Origin: Comamonadaceae bacterium
GTDB lineage: Bacteria > Pseudomonadota > Gammaproteobacteria > Burkholderiales > Burkholderiaceae_C
Assembly: GCA_947443645.1 (NCBI GenBank)
Contig: CANEXF010000002.1
Location: 62,001-126,000 of the forward strand
DNA length: 64,000 nucleotides
Direction of reading: 5' to 3'
A program made the translations under genes and the position numbers. Below the pieces are notes generated by a model that did not search any database, was not told the origin of the DNA, and worked only from the letters and a program-made list of their open reading frames with translations. This document shows positions 49,559-58,466 of this stretch, one piece after another. Position 1 is the first letter of the stretch, and each line of letters opens with the position of its first letter.

Positions 49559-49777
49559 CTAGTTGCGTTTTCCGACCTCATTGCCAATAAGGGCGCCTGC
49601 AGCTGCACCGCCTACCGTGCCGAGCGTGCCGCCCAACACGGCATTGCCCACCACGCCACCAACGACGGCGCCCGTTGCTGTGCCAATTTGCGCGTGTGTG
49701 GGGTTGGTTCCACAGCCAGTCATGGCCGACAGTGCAATCACGCCGGCAGCGGCTGTCATCAAGAGTTTCGAGTTCAT
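49559..49777 (-). CDS. Glycine-zipper lipoprotein (OsmB-like)
   Basis: A 72-residue outer membrane or periplasmic lipoprotein. The signal (LLMTAAAGVIALSAMTGC) ends in a lipobox with the lipidated Cys at about 22. The mature part is a glycine zipper (GTATGAVVGGVVGNAVLGG, then GTVGGAAAGALIGNEVG), as in OsmB and related stress lipoproteins. An AGGTGA ribosome site supports the ATG at 49777. Convergent with the oxygenase genes. Confidence 0.85.
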   Translation of the reverse strand: MNSKLLMTAAAGVIALSAMTGCGTNPTHAQIGTATGAVVGGVVGNAVLGGTLGTVGGAAAGALIGNEVGKRN

Positions 49778-49984
49778 AAGAGTCACCTTTACAAAAATTC
49801 AGGCTCTTCGCTATGGACCTCGACTTAACGTACGTTGCTATTCAATGGAGCCGCCTGTGGTTTCAATATAGGGCAGTCTATGCCGGCCAGCTGTAGGCGG
49901 ACACACCCGCTGTCTGTGGTCTGGCGTGCGCAATTTCGCGGTTTCCTCTGACTTTTGTGCTCAGACCTTTGCCCGCGCAAGTCA

Positions 49985-51409
49985 CTAGACCTGACGGTTG
50001 CGCGCCAGCGGTGGGTTGCGGGAAAAGTAGCGATGGATGCCGCGCATCAGGGCATCGGCCAGTTGCTCCTGGTAGTCGTCGCTGCGCAGCTTGGTCTCTT
50101 CGTCCGGATTGCTGATGAAGGCGGTCTCCACCAGGATGCTCGGAATATCGGGCGCCTTGAGCACCGCAAAACCGGCTTGCTCCACCCTGGGTTTGTGCAG
50201 CTTGCCGACACTGCCGATTTCACCGAGCATGGCGCCGCCCAGCTTGAGGCTGTCATTGATCTGCGCGGTGGTGCTCATGTCGAGCAGGGCTTTTTGCACC
50301 TGCGCGTCCTTGGCCTTGACGTTCAGACCGCCTACCAGGTCGGCCGAGTTTTCCTTGTCGGCCATCCAGCGCGCGGCGCTGCTTGATGCGCCTTTGTCGC
50401 TCAGTGCAAAGACACTGGCGCCTTGCGGCCTGGCGGTAAAGAAGGCGTCGGCATGAATGCTGATGAAGAGATCGGCCTGCACGCGTCTGGCTTTTTGCAC
50501 GCGTATGTGAAGCGGCACAAAAAAATCAGCATCGCGCGTGAGGTAGGCGCGCATATTGGTTTGCTGGTTGATGCGGTCACGCAGGCGATGTGCGATTTGC
50601 AGCACCACGTCTTTTTCACGTGTGCCACCCGGGCCGATAGCGCCTGGGTCTTCACCACCATGACCGGGGTCCAGGGCAACGATCACCAGGCGGTCGGTCT
50701 TGCCATTGCCTGCAAACAAGGGCTCGGCCGGCGCTTTGCCCGAGCTGCTTTCGGTGGCGCGTTTTTTTTCTGCCGCACTGCTTGGAGATGAACTGGCATC
50801 CGCACGCTTTTCGGCGCTTGCAGCCGGCTTGACCGCTTGCTGGGCCATCAGCTCGCCAAGCGGATCGGCGCTTGTCGCGCGCGGTGCTTGGGCGCCAGAT
50901 GATTTTTCGGCCGGTGATTTTTCTGCAAGGCGCTCGGCGATCAGCGCTTCCAGCGGGTCAGCCGCTTGTGCCGGGTAAAGATCGCACACCCAACGGTATT
51001 GGTAAGCGGCAATGGGCGCCAGCGTGAAGACCTGCGGAAGGATGGCGCGCTTGAGGTCTATCACCAGCCGTAGCACGCCGGGCGCGTTTTGTCCGACGCG
51101 AATGCCCAGGATGTTGGGGTCGTCAGGCTTGACCTTGGCTACCAGCTCGCGCAGCGCGGGGATCAGGTCTATGCCCTCGATGTCGACGGCCAGACGCGGC
51201 GGGTCGGAGACAAAAAACTGTCGGGTCTTGATTTCCGCATCGGACTCAATCGTTAGCCGCGTGTAGTCCTTGGATGGCCAGACCCGCACCGCCACAATCG
51301 TCGCGCCGCGTGCAATGTGTTGAACGCCCAGCAGCAGCACCACGCCGCCCAGCTGCATGGCCTGGCGCCTGCTGAGCTTCTTGGCCGGTCGTGGCAAGGT
51401 CTCGTTCAT
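49985..51409 (-). CDS. amiC: N-acetylmuramoyl-L-alanine amidase (AmiC type)
   Basis: Periplasmic zinc amidase that splits septal peptidoglycan during daughter cell separation. The 474-residue protein starts with a Tat-type signal (SRRQAMQLGGVVLLLG), then an AMIN domain (about 40-140) for septal targeting, an Ala/Ser/Lys-rich linker and the Amidase_3 catalytic domain with ALDPGHGGEDPGAIG (first zinc His), a Glu downstream, ISIHADAF (second zinc His) and the catalytic Glu in LVETAFISNP. Overlaps tsaE by four bases, a common order. Confidence 0.94.
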   Translation of the reverse strand: MNETLPRPAKKLSRRQAMQLGGVVLLLGVQHIARGATIVAVRVWPSKDYTRLTIESDAEIKTRQFFVSDPPRLAVDIEGIDLIPALRELVAKVKPDDPNILGIRVGQNAPGVLRLVIDLKRAILPQVFTLAPIAAYQYRWVCDLYPAQAADPLEALIAERLAEKSPAEKSSGAQAPRATSADPLGELMAQQAVKPAASAEKRADASSSPSSAAEKKRATESSSGKAPAEPLFAGNGKTDRLVIVALDPGHGGEDPGAIGPGGTREKDVVLQIAHRLRDRINQQTNMRAYLTRDADFFVPLHIRVQKARRVQADLFISIHADAFFTARPQGASVFALSDKGASSSAARWMADKENSADLVGGLNVKAKDAQVQKALLDMSTTAQINDSLKLGGAMLGEIGSVGKLHKPRVEQAGFAVLKAPDIPSILVETAFISNPDEETKLRSDDYQEQLADALMRGIHRYFSRNPPLARNRQV

Positions 51410-51900
51410 GCGAGCAATTCCGCACCAGTCGCTGTGCAGGCCGTGAGTGTGACGACACGCGACTCATCTGTCAGCACCTCGATAGCGATCTGCAAGTCGG
51501 CTTTTGGCAAATGCTTGCCAGCTTTTTCTGGCCATTCCACCAGTTTGAGTCCGGGGCTGGCAAAAATGTCGCGAAAACCGGCTTCTTCCCATTCACGCGG
51601 ATCGTTGAAACGGTAAAAGTCGAAGTGCCAGATATCAAGCTTGGGATGGGGCGCGGCGTCGCCCAGCGTATAGGGTTCGACCACTGCATAGGTGGGGCTT
51701 TTGATGCGGCCCTGGACGCCGAGTGACTGCAAGAGATGGCGCACAAAAGTGGTTTTGCCTGCGCCCAGATCACCGCGCAACTCAATCATGGCGTGCGCAA
51801 GCGCCGGGCTACGCGCCAGGTTCTGAGCGAAGGCCAGGGTGTCGGCCTCGTTTTGCCAGGCAATAGTTTTTACAATCAGCGGGTGCAAGCTAGTAGTCAT
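51406..51900 (-). CDS. tsaE: tRNA threonylcarbamoyladenosine biosynthesis ATPase TsaE
   Basis: Cytoplasmic ATPase of 164 residues needed with TsaB, TsaC and TsaD to make the t6A modification at position 37 of ANN-decoding tRNAs. It has the P-loop GDLGAGKTTFVRHLLQSLG and the conserved SPTYAVVEPY, HFDFYRFNDPREWEEAGF and KLVEWPEKA segments. Its first codons overlap those of the divergent queG gene if queG starts at 51883. Confidence 0.94.
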   Translation of the reverse strand: MTTSLHPLIVKTIAWQNEADTLAFAQNLARSPALAHAMIELRGDLGAGKTTFVRHLLQSLGVQGRIKSPTYAVVEPYTLGDAAPHPKLDIWHFDFYRFNDPREWEEAGFRDIFASPGLKLVEWPEKAGKHLPKADLQIAIEVLTDESRVVTLTACTATGAELLA

Positions 51901-52968
51901 CTCTTAAATCAATTCGTGCAGCAAATTCAAACTTGGGCGCGCGAGCTCGGATTTTCGCAAATTGGCATTGCCGGTGTCGACCTGTCTTCGGCCGAGTCTG
52001 GATTATCTGCCTGGCTGGCCCAGGGCTTTCACGGTGACATGCATTACATGGCGGCGCACGGGCTCAAGCGTGCGCGGCCTGCAGAATTGATACCCGGCAC
52101 CGTGAGCGTGATCACGGCGCGCATGGATTACCTGCCGGTGGCAACAGATGCCGGCTCAGACTGGCAAGCCGTGGAGTTCGGTCGCCTTGACCGACCCGAT
52201 GAGGCTATTGTCTCGGTCTACGCGCGTGGCCGGGATTACCACAAGGTCATGCGCGCCCGCCTGCAAAAACTCAGTGACCGGATCGCCGCGCATGTCGGTC
52301 CGCTGGGCGCGCGTGTCTTCACCGACTCTGCGCCCGTGCTGGAGGCCGAGTTGGCCGCCCGCAGCGGCCAGGGCTGGCGCGGCAAACACACGCTGCTGAT
52401 CAGCCGTGAGGCGGGGTCCATGTTTTTTCTTGGCGAGATCTACCTGGATCTGGCTTTGCCAGCCACAGCGCCTGTCACGCCGCACTGCGGAAGCTGCAGC
52501 GCCTGCATCACTGTTTGCCCCACGCAGGCCATTGTTGCGCCCTACAAGCTCGATGCGCGGCGCTGCATTTCCTATCTGACGATTGAACACGCCGGTCCGA
52601 TTCCGCTGGAGTTCAGACGGCTCATAGGCAACCGCATCTATGGCTGCGACGACTGTCAGTTGATTTGCCCCTGGAACAAGTTCGCGCAGCGTAGCGCCTT
52701 GCCTGACTTTGACGAGCGCCAGGGTCTGACAGGTCAGCAGCTGGTGACCTTGTTCGCCTGGACTGAAGAAGCGTTTTTGCGCTTCACTGAAGGCAGTGCC
52801 ATCCGCCGCATCGGCCATGAGCGCTGGCTGCGCAATATTGCGGTGGCCATGGGCAATGCCTTGCGTGCCGGGTGTGACCAGGGGATCAGGCAGGCGCTGC
52901 AGGCGCGGCGCGCGCAAGCCAGCGAGCTGCTGGGCGAGCATATTGACTGGGCACTGGCGCCTGAATAG
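51883..52968 (+). CDS. queG: Epoxyqueuosine reductase
   Basis: Cobalamin and iron-sulfur dependent enzyme that completes queuosine in the anticodon of tRNAs for Asp, Asn, His and Tyr. Two 4Fe-4S motifs are seen: CGSCSACITVCPTQAI and CDDCQLICPWN, with an upstream conserved GFHGDMHYMAAH. No ATG is available near the expected N-terminus. GTG at 51883 gives 361 residues and aligns LNQFVQQIQTWARELGF with the E. coli N-terminus; GTG 51916 is the alternative. The former overlaps tsaE's start head to head by 18 bases. No clear ribosome site is seen for either. Confidence 0.88.
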   Translation: MQASSHLLNQFVQQIQTWARELGFSQIGIAGVDLSSAESGLSAWLAQGFHGDMHYMAAHGLKRARPAELIPGTVSVITARMDYLPVATDAGSDWQAVEFGRLDRPDEAIVSVYARGRDYHKVMRARLQKLSDRIAAHVGPLGARVFTDSAPVLEAELAARSGQGWRGKHTLLISREAGSMFFLGEIYLDLALPATAPVTPHCGSCSACITVCPTQAIVAPYKLDARRCISYLTIEHAGPIPLEFRRLIGNRIYGCDDCQLICPWNKFAQRSALPDFDERQGLTGQQLVTLFAWTEEAFLRFTEGSAIRRIGHERWLRNIAVAMGNALRAGCDQGIRQALQARRAQASELLGEHIDWALAPE

Positions 52969-53012
52969 TCCTGAATTTTCAATCAATAGTGGCTTTAGGC
53001 CAATAAGGAAGT

Positions 53013-53038
53013 GCGTAAGCAGCTACGTATTCAGTAGC
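53013..53038 (+). repeat. 26-nt dispersed core, intergenic copy
   Basis: GCGTAAGCAGCTACGTAT..GTAGC, 26 bases, preceded on the same strand by AATAGTGGCTTTAGGCCAATAAGG, which matches the outer half of the other copies. It lies in the 87-base gap between queG and the convergent AEC transporter gene, and is the only clear non-coding copy. Confidence 0.8.
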
Positions 53039-53055
53039 ATGCCGGCCACGCCAGA

Positions 53056-53961
53056 CTAGCGCAGTACGGCCAGGGCAAAGGGCAAACTCAGCACGCCCAG
53101 CATGGTTGACAGCGTCACCAGGCCAGCCACGTAGCCGCCGTTGTAGCCCATGCGGGCCGCCAGCACATAGGCGCTGGACGCCGTGGGTAGCGCAGCGAAG
53201 GCCAGCAGTATGGTGGTCTGCACTGGCGACAGCTCAAACAGCAGGGCCAGTCCGCAGGCCACGAGCGGCGATATGAAATGCCTGATGGTCAGCACGCTGA
53301 CGCTCAGGGTTTTGGACTGCGACAAATGTTCAAACTGCATGCCGGCGCCGGCGGCCATCAAGCCGAGCGCCAGCGATGCCGCGCCAATGCGCGTGACGGT
53401 CGGCTCCAGCCAGACCGGCAAGCTGAATCCCAGCAGGTTGGCGACCAGGCCAGTGGCTGTGGCGATGATCAACGGGTTGCGGATCAACTCGCGCAGAAAG
53501 CCGCGCTGGGCGTGTCTGGCCATGGGCCACACCGCCGCCACATTGAATAGCGGCACGCACACCCCGATCAGCACCGCAATCAGCAGCAGACCCTGGCTGC
53601 CTGCCAGCCGGTCGGCCAGTGCCAGTCCTATGAAGGAGTTAAAACGAAACGCCACCTGCGCGCTGGCTGCGTGTTCGCGCCTGTCAATGCGTTTGCCAAG
53701 CCAGGGCAGCCAGGGCAGGCTGTAGGCCAGGGCAATGCCGCAAAGGCCCAGCAGCAGCCCTGCGCTGATCAGGCTGGACGCCGCGCGCAGGTCCAGCGGG
53801 CTTTTGACAATCGACTGAAACAGCAGCACCGGAAACAGGAAGTAGTACACCAGGCTTTCAACCTGCTCCCAGACGGTTCGGTTCAGTGCGGTGTAGCGGC
53901 AGACCAGGTAGCCACAGACGATCAGGGAGAAATCGGGAAAGAGAAGTTGAGCGTAATTCAC
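53056..53961 (-). CDS. AEC (auxin efflux carrier) family transporter
   Basis: Membrane protein of 301 residues with about ten helices in two five-helix repeats, as in bacterial MdcF-like transporters of malonate or other small organic acids. It begins NYAQLLFPDFSLIVCGYLVCRY and has the crossed-helix region NPLIIATATGLVANLLGFSLP. Its divergent neighbour encodes a tricarboxylate-type binding protein, so organic acid transport is a theme, but no direct link is shown. Confidence 0.88.
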   Translation of the reverse strand: MNYAQLLFPDFSLIVCGYLVCRYTALNRTVWEQVESLVYYFLFPVLLFQSIVKSPLDLRAASSLISAGLLLGLCGIALAYSLPWLPWLGKRIDRREHAASAQVAFRFNSFIGLALADRLAGSQGLLLIAVLIGVCVPLFNVAAVWPMARHAQRGFLRELIRNPLIIATATGLVANLLGFSLPVWLEPTVTRIGAASLALGLMAAGAGMQFEHLSQSKTLSVSVLTIRHFISPLVACGLALLFELSPVQTTILLAFAALPTASSAYVLAARMGYNGGYVAGLVTLSTMLGVLSLPFALAVLR

Positions 53962-54102
53962 CGCTTGAGAATAACCGCAAAGCCAGCCGGCCTAGGGTTT
54001 GACCTTAGGCCTGATCACATAGAGCATGGCTGCCAGCGCGCGACTGGTTTGACTGCCGCTTGCGTTTAACATTGAGCCATTAATTTCCTGAAGGACTTGA
54101 AC

Positions 54103-55092
54103 ATGCAACGTCGCCATCTTCACTTATTGTTTACCCGATCCACACTGGCTGTGCTGGCATTGACGGCTGTGGCGGGCAGCGCTTTTGCGCAGTCCTATCC
54201 GAACAAGGTCGTCAGGCTGCAGGTGCCTTTCGCGCCCGGCGGCACCACCGATATCGTTGCGCGCGTGATCGCCGAGCCATTGGGCAAGGTGCTGGGCCAG
54301 AGCGTGATTGTCGAGAACAAGGCGGGCGGCGGCGGCGTTGTCGGCGCGACTGAAATAGCGCGCGCCGTGCCGGACGGCTACACGCTGGGCGTGGCGACGG
54401 TGTCCACCACGGCGGCAAATCCCGCCATCAACCCCAAGATTCCGTACAACACGCTGACGGACTTCACGCCCATCATCAACATTGCCGCGACCCCCAACGT
54501 CATTGCGGTGCACCCCAGCTTTCCGGCCAAAAACTATAAAGAGTTCATTGCCGAGCTGAAGAAGAATCCTGGCAAATACTCCTATTCGTCGTCAGGCACA
54601 GGCGGCATTGGCCATCTGCAGATGGAGCTGTACAAAAATCTTAGCGGCACTTACATAACCCACATTCCCTACCGAGGTGGCGGACCGGCGCTCAACGACA
54701 CGGTCGCCGGGCAGGTCAACATGATTTTTGACAACCTGCCATCGGCTCTGCCCTTTATCTTGCAAAAACGTCTGGTGCCCATCGTCGTCGCCGCGCCGCA
54801 GCGCCTGGCGGTCTTGCCCGATGTGCCGACCTTCAAGGAGCTTGGTCTGGAGCCTGTGAACCGCATGGCCTACTACGGCATTCTCGGCCCCAAGGCATTG
54901 CCCAAAGAGGTGGTTGACAAGATCAGCGCAGGCGTGAAGAAGTCGCTGGAAGATCCAGCCGTGCGCAAGCGTATTGAAGACACGGGTTCACTGATTGTGG
55001 CCAACACGCCAGAGCAGTTCACGGCGCAGATCAAGGCCGAGTACGAGGTCTACTTGAAAGTTGTTGAAATGGCCAAGCTCAAGCTCGATTGA
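54103..55092 (+). CDS. Bug/TctC family periplasmic solute-binding protein
   Basis: Extracytoplasmic receptor of 329 residues of the type much expanded in Bordetella, Cupriavidus and Comamonadaceae, binding carboxylates for tripartite tricarboxylate transporters. A signal peptide (LAVLALTAVAGSAFAQ) precedes SYPNKVVRLQVPFAPGGTTDIVARVIAEPL, the signature of the family. The ATG at 54103 has an AAGGA site; a TTG six bases upstream is less likely. No TctA or TctB gene is nearby, so it works with a distant transporter or in sensing. A strong terminator follows. Confidence 0.93.
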   Translation: MQRRHLHLLFTRSTLAVLALTAVAGSAFAQSYPNKVVRLQVPFAPGGTTDIVARVIAEPLGKVLGQSVIVENKAGGGGVVGATEIARAVPDGYTLGVATVSTTAANPAINPKIPYNTLTDFTPIINIAATPNVIAVHPSFPAKNYKEFIAELKKNPGKYSYSSSGTGGIGHLQMELYKNLSGTYITHIPYRGGGPALNDTVAGQVNMIFDNLPSALPFILQKRLVPIVVAAPQRLAVLPDVPTFKELGLEPVNRMAYYGILGPKALPKEVVDKISAGVKKSLEDPAVRKRIEDTGSLIVANTPEQFTAQIKAEYEVYLKVVEMAKLKLD

Positions 55093-55137
55093 TAGCTGAA
55101 GCCCACTTCAAGCCACTTTAGGTCTTCAAAGGGCGTG

Positions 55138-55187
55138 AAAGCCGCGCCGCAACTGCCCGTGACAGGCATTTGCAGCGCGGCTTTTTT
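55138..55187 (+). terminator. Intrinsic terminator after the Bug gene
   Basis: GCCGCGC (55141-55147) pairs with GCGCGGC (55175-55181), extended by AA/TT outside and CAA/TTG inside, and is followed by six T. It ends transcription of the Bug gene before xerD. Confidence 0.85.
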
Positions 55188-55204
55188 ATGGCTGTTTTTT
55201 TGTT

Positions 55205-56119
55205 ATGGTTAAGGCCATGCCCACTGCCAGCCAATCAAGTATTGATGCGTTCATAGATGCCTTGTGGCTCGAAGACGGGCTCTCCAAAAACACCCTGGGT
55301 GCCTATCGGCGCGATCTGTCGCTTTATGCGAGCTGGCTGGCCGAAAAGGCGCAGCAGGGCCGCCAGCTCGACGAGACGCTTGAAATCGATCTGAGCCGCT
55401 ATTTTTCGGCCCGCCACAGCGCGACCAAGGCCACCTCGGCGAATCGCCGCCTGACGGTCTTCAAGCGCTATTTCCGTTGGGCGCTGCGCGAGCGTTTCAT
55501 CACGGCTGACCCGACGCTCAAACTGCAATCAGCCAAACAGGCCTTGCGTGTGCCCAAGGTGATGAGTGAAGCCCAGGTCGAAGCGCTGCTGGCCGCGCCA
55601 GATGAAGACAGCCCGCTCGGACAGCGCGACCGCGCCATGCTGGAGCTGATGTATGCCAGCGGCCTGCGCGTCAGTGAGCTAGTGGGACTCAAGACTTTTC
55701 ATGTCGGTTTGAATGAAGGCGTGCTGCGCGTCATGGGCAAGGGCAGCAAGGAGCGGCTGGTACCTTTTGGACAGGTTGCGCGCGAGGCCATCGTGCTTTA
55801 TCTGGAGCAGGCCAGGCCTGTGATTCTGGGCGGGCAACAAACCGAGGACTTGTTTGTCACCAGCCGGGGCAGCAGCATGAGCCGGGTGATGTTCTGGATG
55901 CTGGTCAAAAAATACGCGCTGCTGGCCGACATCCGCTCGCCGCTGTCACCGCACACCTTGCGCCATGCCTTTGCAACACATTTGTTGAACCATGGCGCAG
56001 ACCTGCGCGCGGTCCAGATGCTGCTCGGTCATGCGGACATCTCGACGACCACGATTTACACCCACGTGGCGCGTGAGCGGCTCAAGTCCTTGCACGCGCA
56101 GCACCATCCCCGCGGTTGA
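55205..56119 (+). CDS. xerD: Site-specific tyrosine recombinase XerD
   Basis: Acts with XerC at dif to resolve chromosome dimers at division. The 304-residue protein has an N-terminal SAM-like core-binding domain (about 1-95) and a C-terminal catalytic domain with Arg in ASGLRVSELV, Lys in MGKGSKERLVPFG, HxxR in SPHTLRHAFATH, His in LLGHADISTT and the nucleophile Tyr in TIYTHVARERL. Start could be 55205 or the ATG at 55217; neither has a strong ribosome site. Being a housekeeping recombinase, it is not evidence of a mobile element. Confidence 0.93.
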   Translation: MVKAMPTASQSSIDAFIDALWLEDGLSKNTLGAYRRDLSLYASWLAEKAQQGRQLDETLEIDLSRYFSARHSATKATSANRRLTVFKRYFRWALRERFITADPTLKLQSAKQALRVPKVMSEAQVEALLAAPDEDSPLGQRDRAMLELMYASGLRVSELVGLKTFHVGLNEGVLRVMGKGSKERLVPFGQVAREAIVLYLEQARPVILGGQQTEDLFVTSRGSSMSRVMFWMLVKKYALLADIRSPLSPHTLRHAFATHLLNHGADLRAVQMLLGHADISTTTIYTHVARERLKSLHAQHHPRG

Positions 56120-56141
56120 TGCGCTCAGCGCGGCCGGCCAG

Positions 56142-57431
56142 TCATTGCGTGCGGTACATGTAATCGCGGTTGAACGGGTAAACCGATTGGGCACCGACGG
56201 CAGGCGCGCTGCTGACATCGCCCGTTGGTTTGGTCGCCAGCAACTGGTGCAGTGATATCCAGCCCTGCTCAAAACTCATGGCGCTGCCCGCGAGGTAGAG
56301 GCGGTAGGCGCGCAAGGTTTTTTCAGCATTGCTTGGGCCTGCGTTCGCTGTCAGCACCTGGCGCGCGGTGTCCAGCTGCGTTTCCAGCGCGCTGGACCAG
56401 TCCCACAGCGTGCGGGCGTAATGCGGCCGCAGGTTCTCGGCATCCACCAGCTCCAGGCCGGCACGCGACAGATGCTCGAGCACGGCGCTCACATGCATCA
56501 GCTCGCCACCAGGAAAGATGTATTTTTCGATGAAGTCGCCCATGCCGGCGCCCAACTGCCGGTTGTCCAGCCCGCCGGCCGTGATGCCATGGTTCAGGAC
56601 CATGCCGCCTGGGGCCAGCAAATGCATGATTTTCTTGAAATAGGCGTTCATGTTGGCGTGGCCCACATGCTCAAACATGCCGACGGAGGCGATTTTGTCG
56701 AAGGGCTTGTCTTGCGCGCCCAGCTGCATGTCGCGGTAGTCGCACAGTTCCATCTTCACGCGCTGCCCCAGACCTTTTTGTGCGATCAGTTGTTGCACAT
56801 GGGCGTGCTGGTTTCTAGACAGCGTGATGCCTGTGCCTTCTACGCCATAGTGCTCGGCGGCCCACAGCAGCAGCCCGCCCCAGCCCGCACCAATATCAAG
56901 AAAACGCTCGCCGGGCTTGAGCATCAATTTTCTGCAGATGTGGTCCAGCTTGGCTTCCTGGGCTTGAGCCAAGGTGGTCGAGGCATCTGTCAGGTCGCGG
57001 TAATAAGCGCAGGAATAAACGCGCCTCGGGTCCAGCCACAGCGCGTAAAAATCATCTGAAACGTCGTAATGGAATTGCACCTGCGCGGCGTCTTTTGCCT
57101 GGGTATGGGCGGCCAGCGATTTGGCGCGCCGCAGCAGACTGGTCCACCATGCGGTGTCGCTGTATAACGGGCTGCCGGGCATCAGCCGTGTGACGGCGCG
57201 CATGATGTCACGCATGGCGCCTTCAAGCTGAAGTTTGCCCTCTACATAGTCTTCGGCCAGTGTGCCTATCTGGCCGGCTCTCAGGCGGGCCATGCTGGAC
57301 CAGCTGGAGATCACCAGCTTCACCGAGGCGTTGGCCGCGCCTAGCAGCTGGCCATGCGGCAGTTGCACCGCGACATCCGCCGGCAGTTGCGGCGCGTGTG
57401 AGGGAAGGCTCGAAATCAGCTTGGTGATCAT
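56142..57431 (-). CDS. cfa: Cyclopropane-fatty-acyl-phospholipid synthase
   Basis: Methylates cis double bonds of membrane phospholipid acyl chains with S-adenosylmethionine, giving cyclopropane rings, usually in stress or stationary phase. The 429-residue protein has an N-terminal lipid-binding part (about 1-120) and a methyltransferase domain with FHYDVSDDFYALWLDPRRVYSCAYY, SAM-binding FLDIGAGWGGLLLWAAEHYG and the EMFEHVGHAN-like segment SVGMFEHVGHANMN, plus DYRDM. Family length is normal. Convergent with xerD, 22 bases apart. Confidence 0.93.
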   Translation of the reverse strand: MITKLISSLPSHAPQLPADVAVQLPHGQLLGAANASVKLVISSWSSMARLRAGQIGTLAEDYVEGKLQLEGAMRDIMRAVTRLMPGSPLYSDTAWWTSLLRRAKSLAAHTQAKDAAQVQFHYDVSDDFYALWLDPRRVYSCAYYRDLTDASTTLAQAQEAKLDHICRKLMLKPGERFLDIGAGWGGLLLWAAEHYGVEGTGITLSRNQHAHVQQLIAQKGLGQRVKMELCDYRDMQLGAQDKPFDKIASVGMFEHVGHANMNAYFKKIMHLLAPGGMVLNHGITAGGLDNRQLGAGMGDFIEKYIFPGGELMHVSAVLEHLSRAGLELVDAENLRPHYARTLWDWSSALETQLDTARQVLTANAGPSNAEKTLRAYRLYLAGSAMSFEQGWISLHQLLATKPTGDVSSAPAVGAQSVYPFNRDYMYRTQ

Positions 57432-57517
57432 GCTCCAGCTCCTTTTTGTGCACGATCAGACTAGCCAGTTTTAGTTGCCTTGTCTGTAGTCCTAGGGCGC
57501 TTGATCTATTGCGAGGC

Positions 57518-58348
57518 TCACGCTTGCTGGCTCAGCAGTGCCAGTTCTGCGGCGTCAAATCCGGCGTCACGGCGCGCGCTCAGGTTGAGCGGGCCCTTGA
57601 GCCGGGGCGCGCCGTATTGGCTGGCCAGTGCCGCATAGGTGGCCAGCGGCTCGAGCGCACGCTGGTCGCACAGGAAGCGGTACCAGTGGTTGCCTATCGC
57701 GACATGGCCGATCTCGTCCCGCAGGATGATGTCCAGGATGTCCACGGCGCGCAGCGCCTCGGGCGTGCCGACCCTGCGCAGCTTGGCCTGCATGGGCGGC
57801 GTGGCATCCAGCCCGCGCGCTTCCAGCGTGCGCGGCACCAGTGCCATGCGTGCCAGCACGTCGGAGCTGGTTTTTTCCGTCATGTCCCACAGACCGGTGT
57901 GGGCCGGGAAGTCGCCGTAGTCATAGCCCAGGCTTTGCAAATGGGTGCGCAACAGGCTGAAATGCAGGGCTTCCTCATCGGCCACGCGCAGCCAGTCCAG
58001 GTAGTAGGCTTGGGGCATGTCGGAAAAACGCCAAATGGCGTCGAGCGCCAGATTGATGGCGTTGAACTCGATGTGGCTGACCGCATGGATCAGCGCCGCC
58101 AGGCCCTCGGTGGTGAAGGGCGAGCGCTTGGGGACATCCAGGTGCGAGCGCAACTCCGGCCGCGCTGGGCAGCCGGGCAGATCCTCAGGGGCTTGAAAGT
58201 GCGCTTGCGGTGTGTCAGTCGCTATAAAAAAAGTAGCTGCTTGCGCCCGCAGGCATTGCGTCAGAGCCACTTTTTTATCAGGATTTGAGGCCATCAGCGC
58301 GGCCAGGGCCTGCTGGCGCAACTCCAGCTTGGGGGCAATAGTCGTCAT
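57518..58348 (-). CDS. DUF455 family ferritin-like protein
   Basis: A 276-residue cytoplasmic protein of the DUF455 (COG2833) family. The core is a ferritin-like helical bundle with carboxylate and His residues arranged for a di-iron site: HAVSHIEFNAINLALDA, DEEALHFSLLRTHL and LRDEIGHVAIGNHWYR each give Glu/His pairs. Oxidative chemistry is likely but the substrate is unknown. The ATG at 58348 was chosen because upstream codons show no conservation. A dispersed 26-nt core at residues 35-43 sits in the non-conserved N-terminal part. Confidence 0.85.
   Translation of the reverse strand: MTTIAPKLELRQQALAALMASNPDKKVALTQCLRAQAATFFIATDTPQAHFQAPEDLPGCPARPELRSHLDVPKRSPFTTEGLAALIHAVSHIEFNAINLALDAIWRFSDMPQAYYLDWLRVADEEALHFSLLRTHLQSLGYDYGDFPAHTGLWDMTEKTSSDVLARMALVPRTLEARGLDATPPMQAKLRRVGTPEALRAVDILDIILRDEIGHVAIGNHWYRFLCDQRALEPLATYAALASQYGAPRLKGPLNLSARRDAGFDAAELALLSQQA
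58221..58246 (-). repeat. 26-nt dispersed core, copy in DUF455 gene
   Basis: Coding strand GCGCAAGCAGCTACTTTT..ATAGC, starting exactly on codon 35 and read Ala-Gln-Ala-Ala-Thr-Phe-Phe-Ile-Ala. Outward it continues CCGCAGGCATTGCGTCAGAG and CCACTTTTTTATCAGG. Confidence 0.85.
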
Positions 58349-58466
58349 GGCGTGATTGTCCACGACCTGCGCGTTGCCGTGCCCTGGCTGCGCCTGCAGC
58401 TGAACCAGGCCTGCATCCTTACAATCGGGTGCAACGCCTTCCAACCCAGCAGCCTTCAGGACCAGC

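Noticed and set aside
55087-55110. TTGATAGCTGAAGCC after the Bug gene, similar to the dispersed core
   Set aside because: The match is limited to about ten bases and lacks the constant ends.
55205-56119. Tyrosine recombinase as evidence of an integrative element
   Set aside because: It is XerD by sequence and context, a housekeeping recombinase, with no att-like repeats or cargo beside it.
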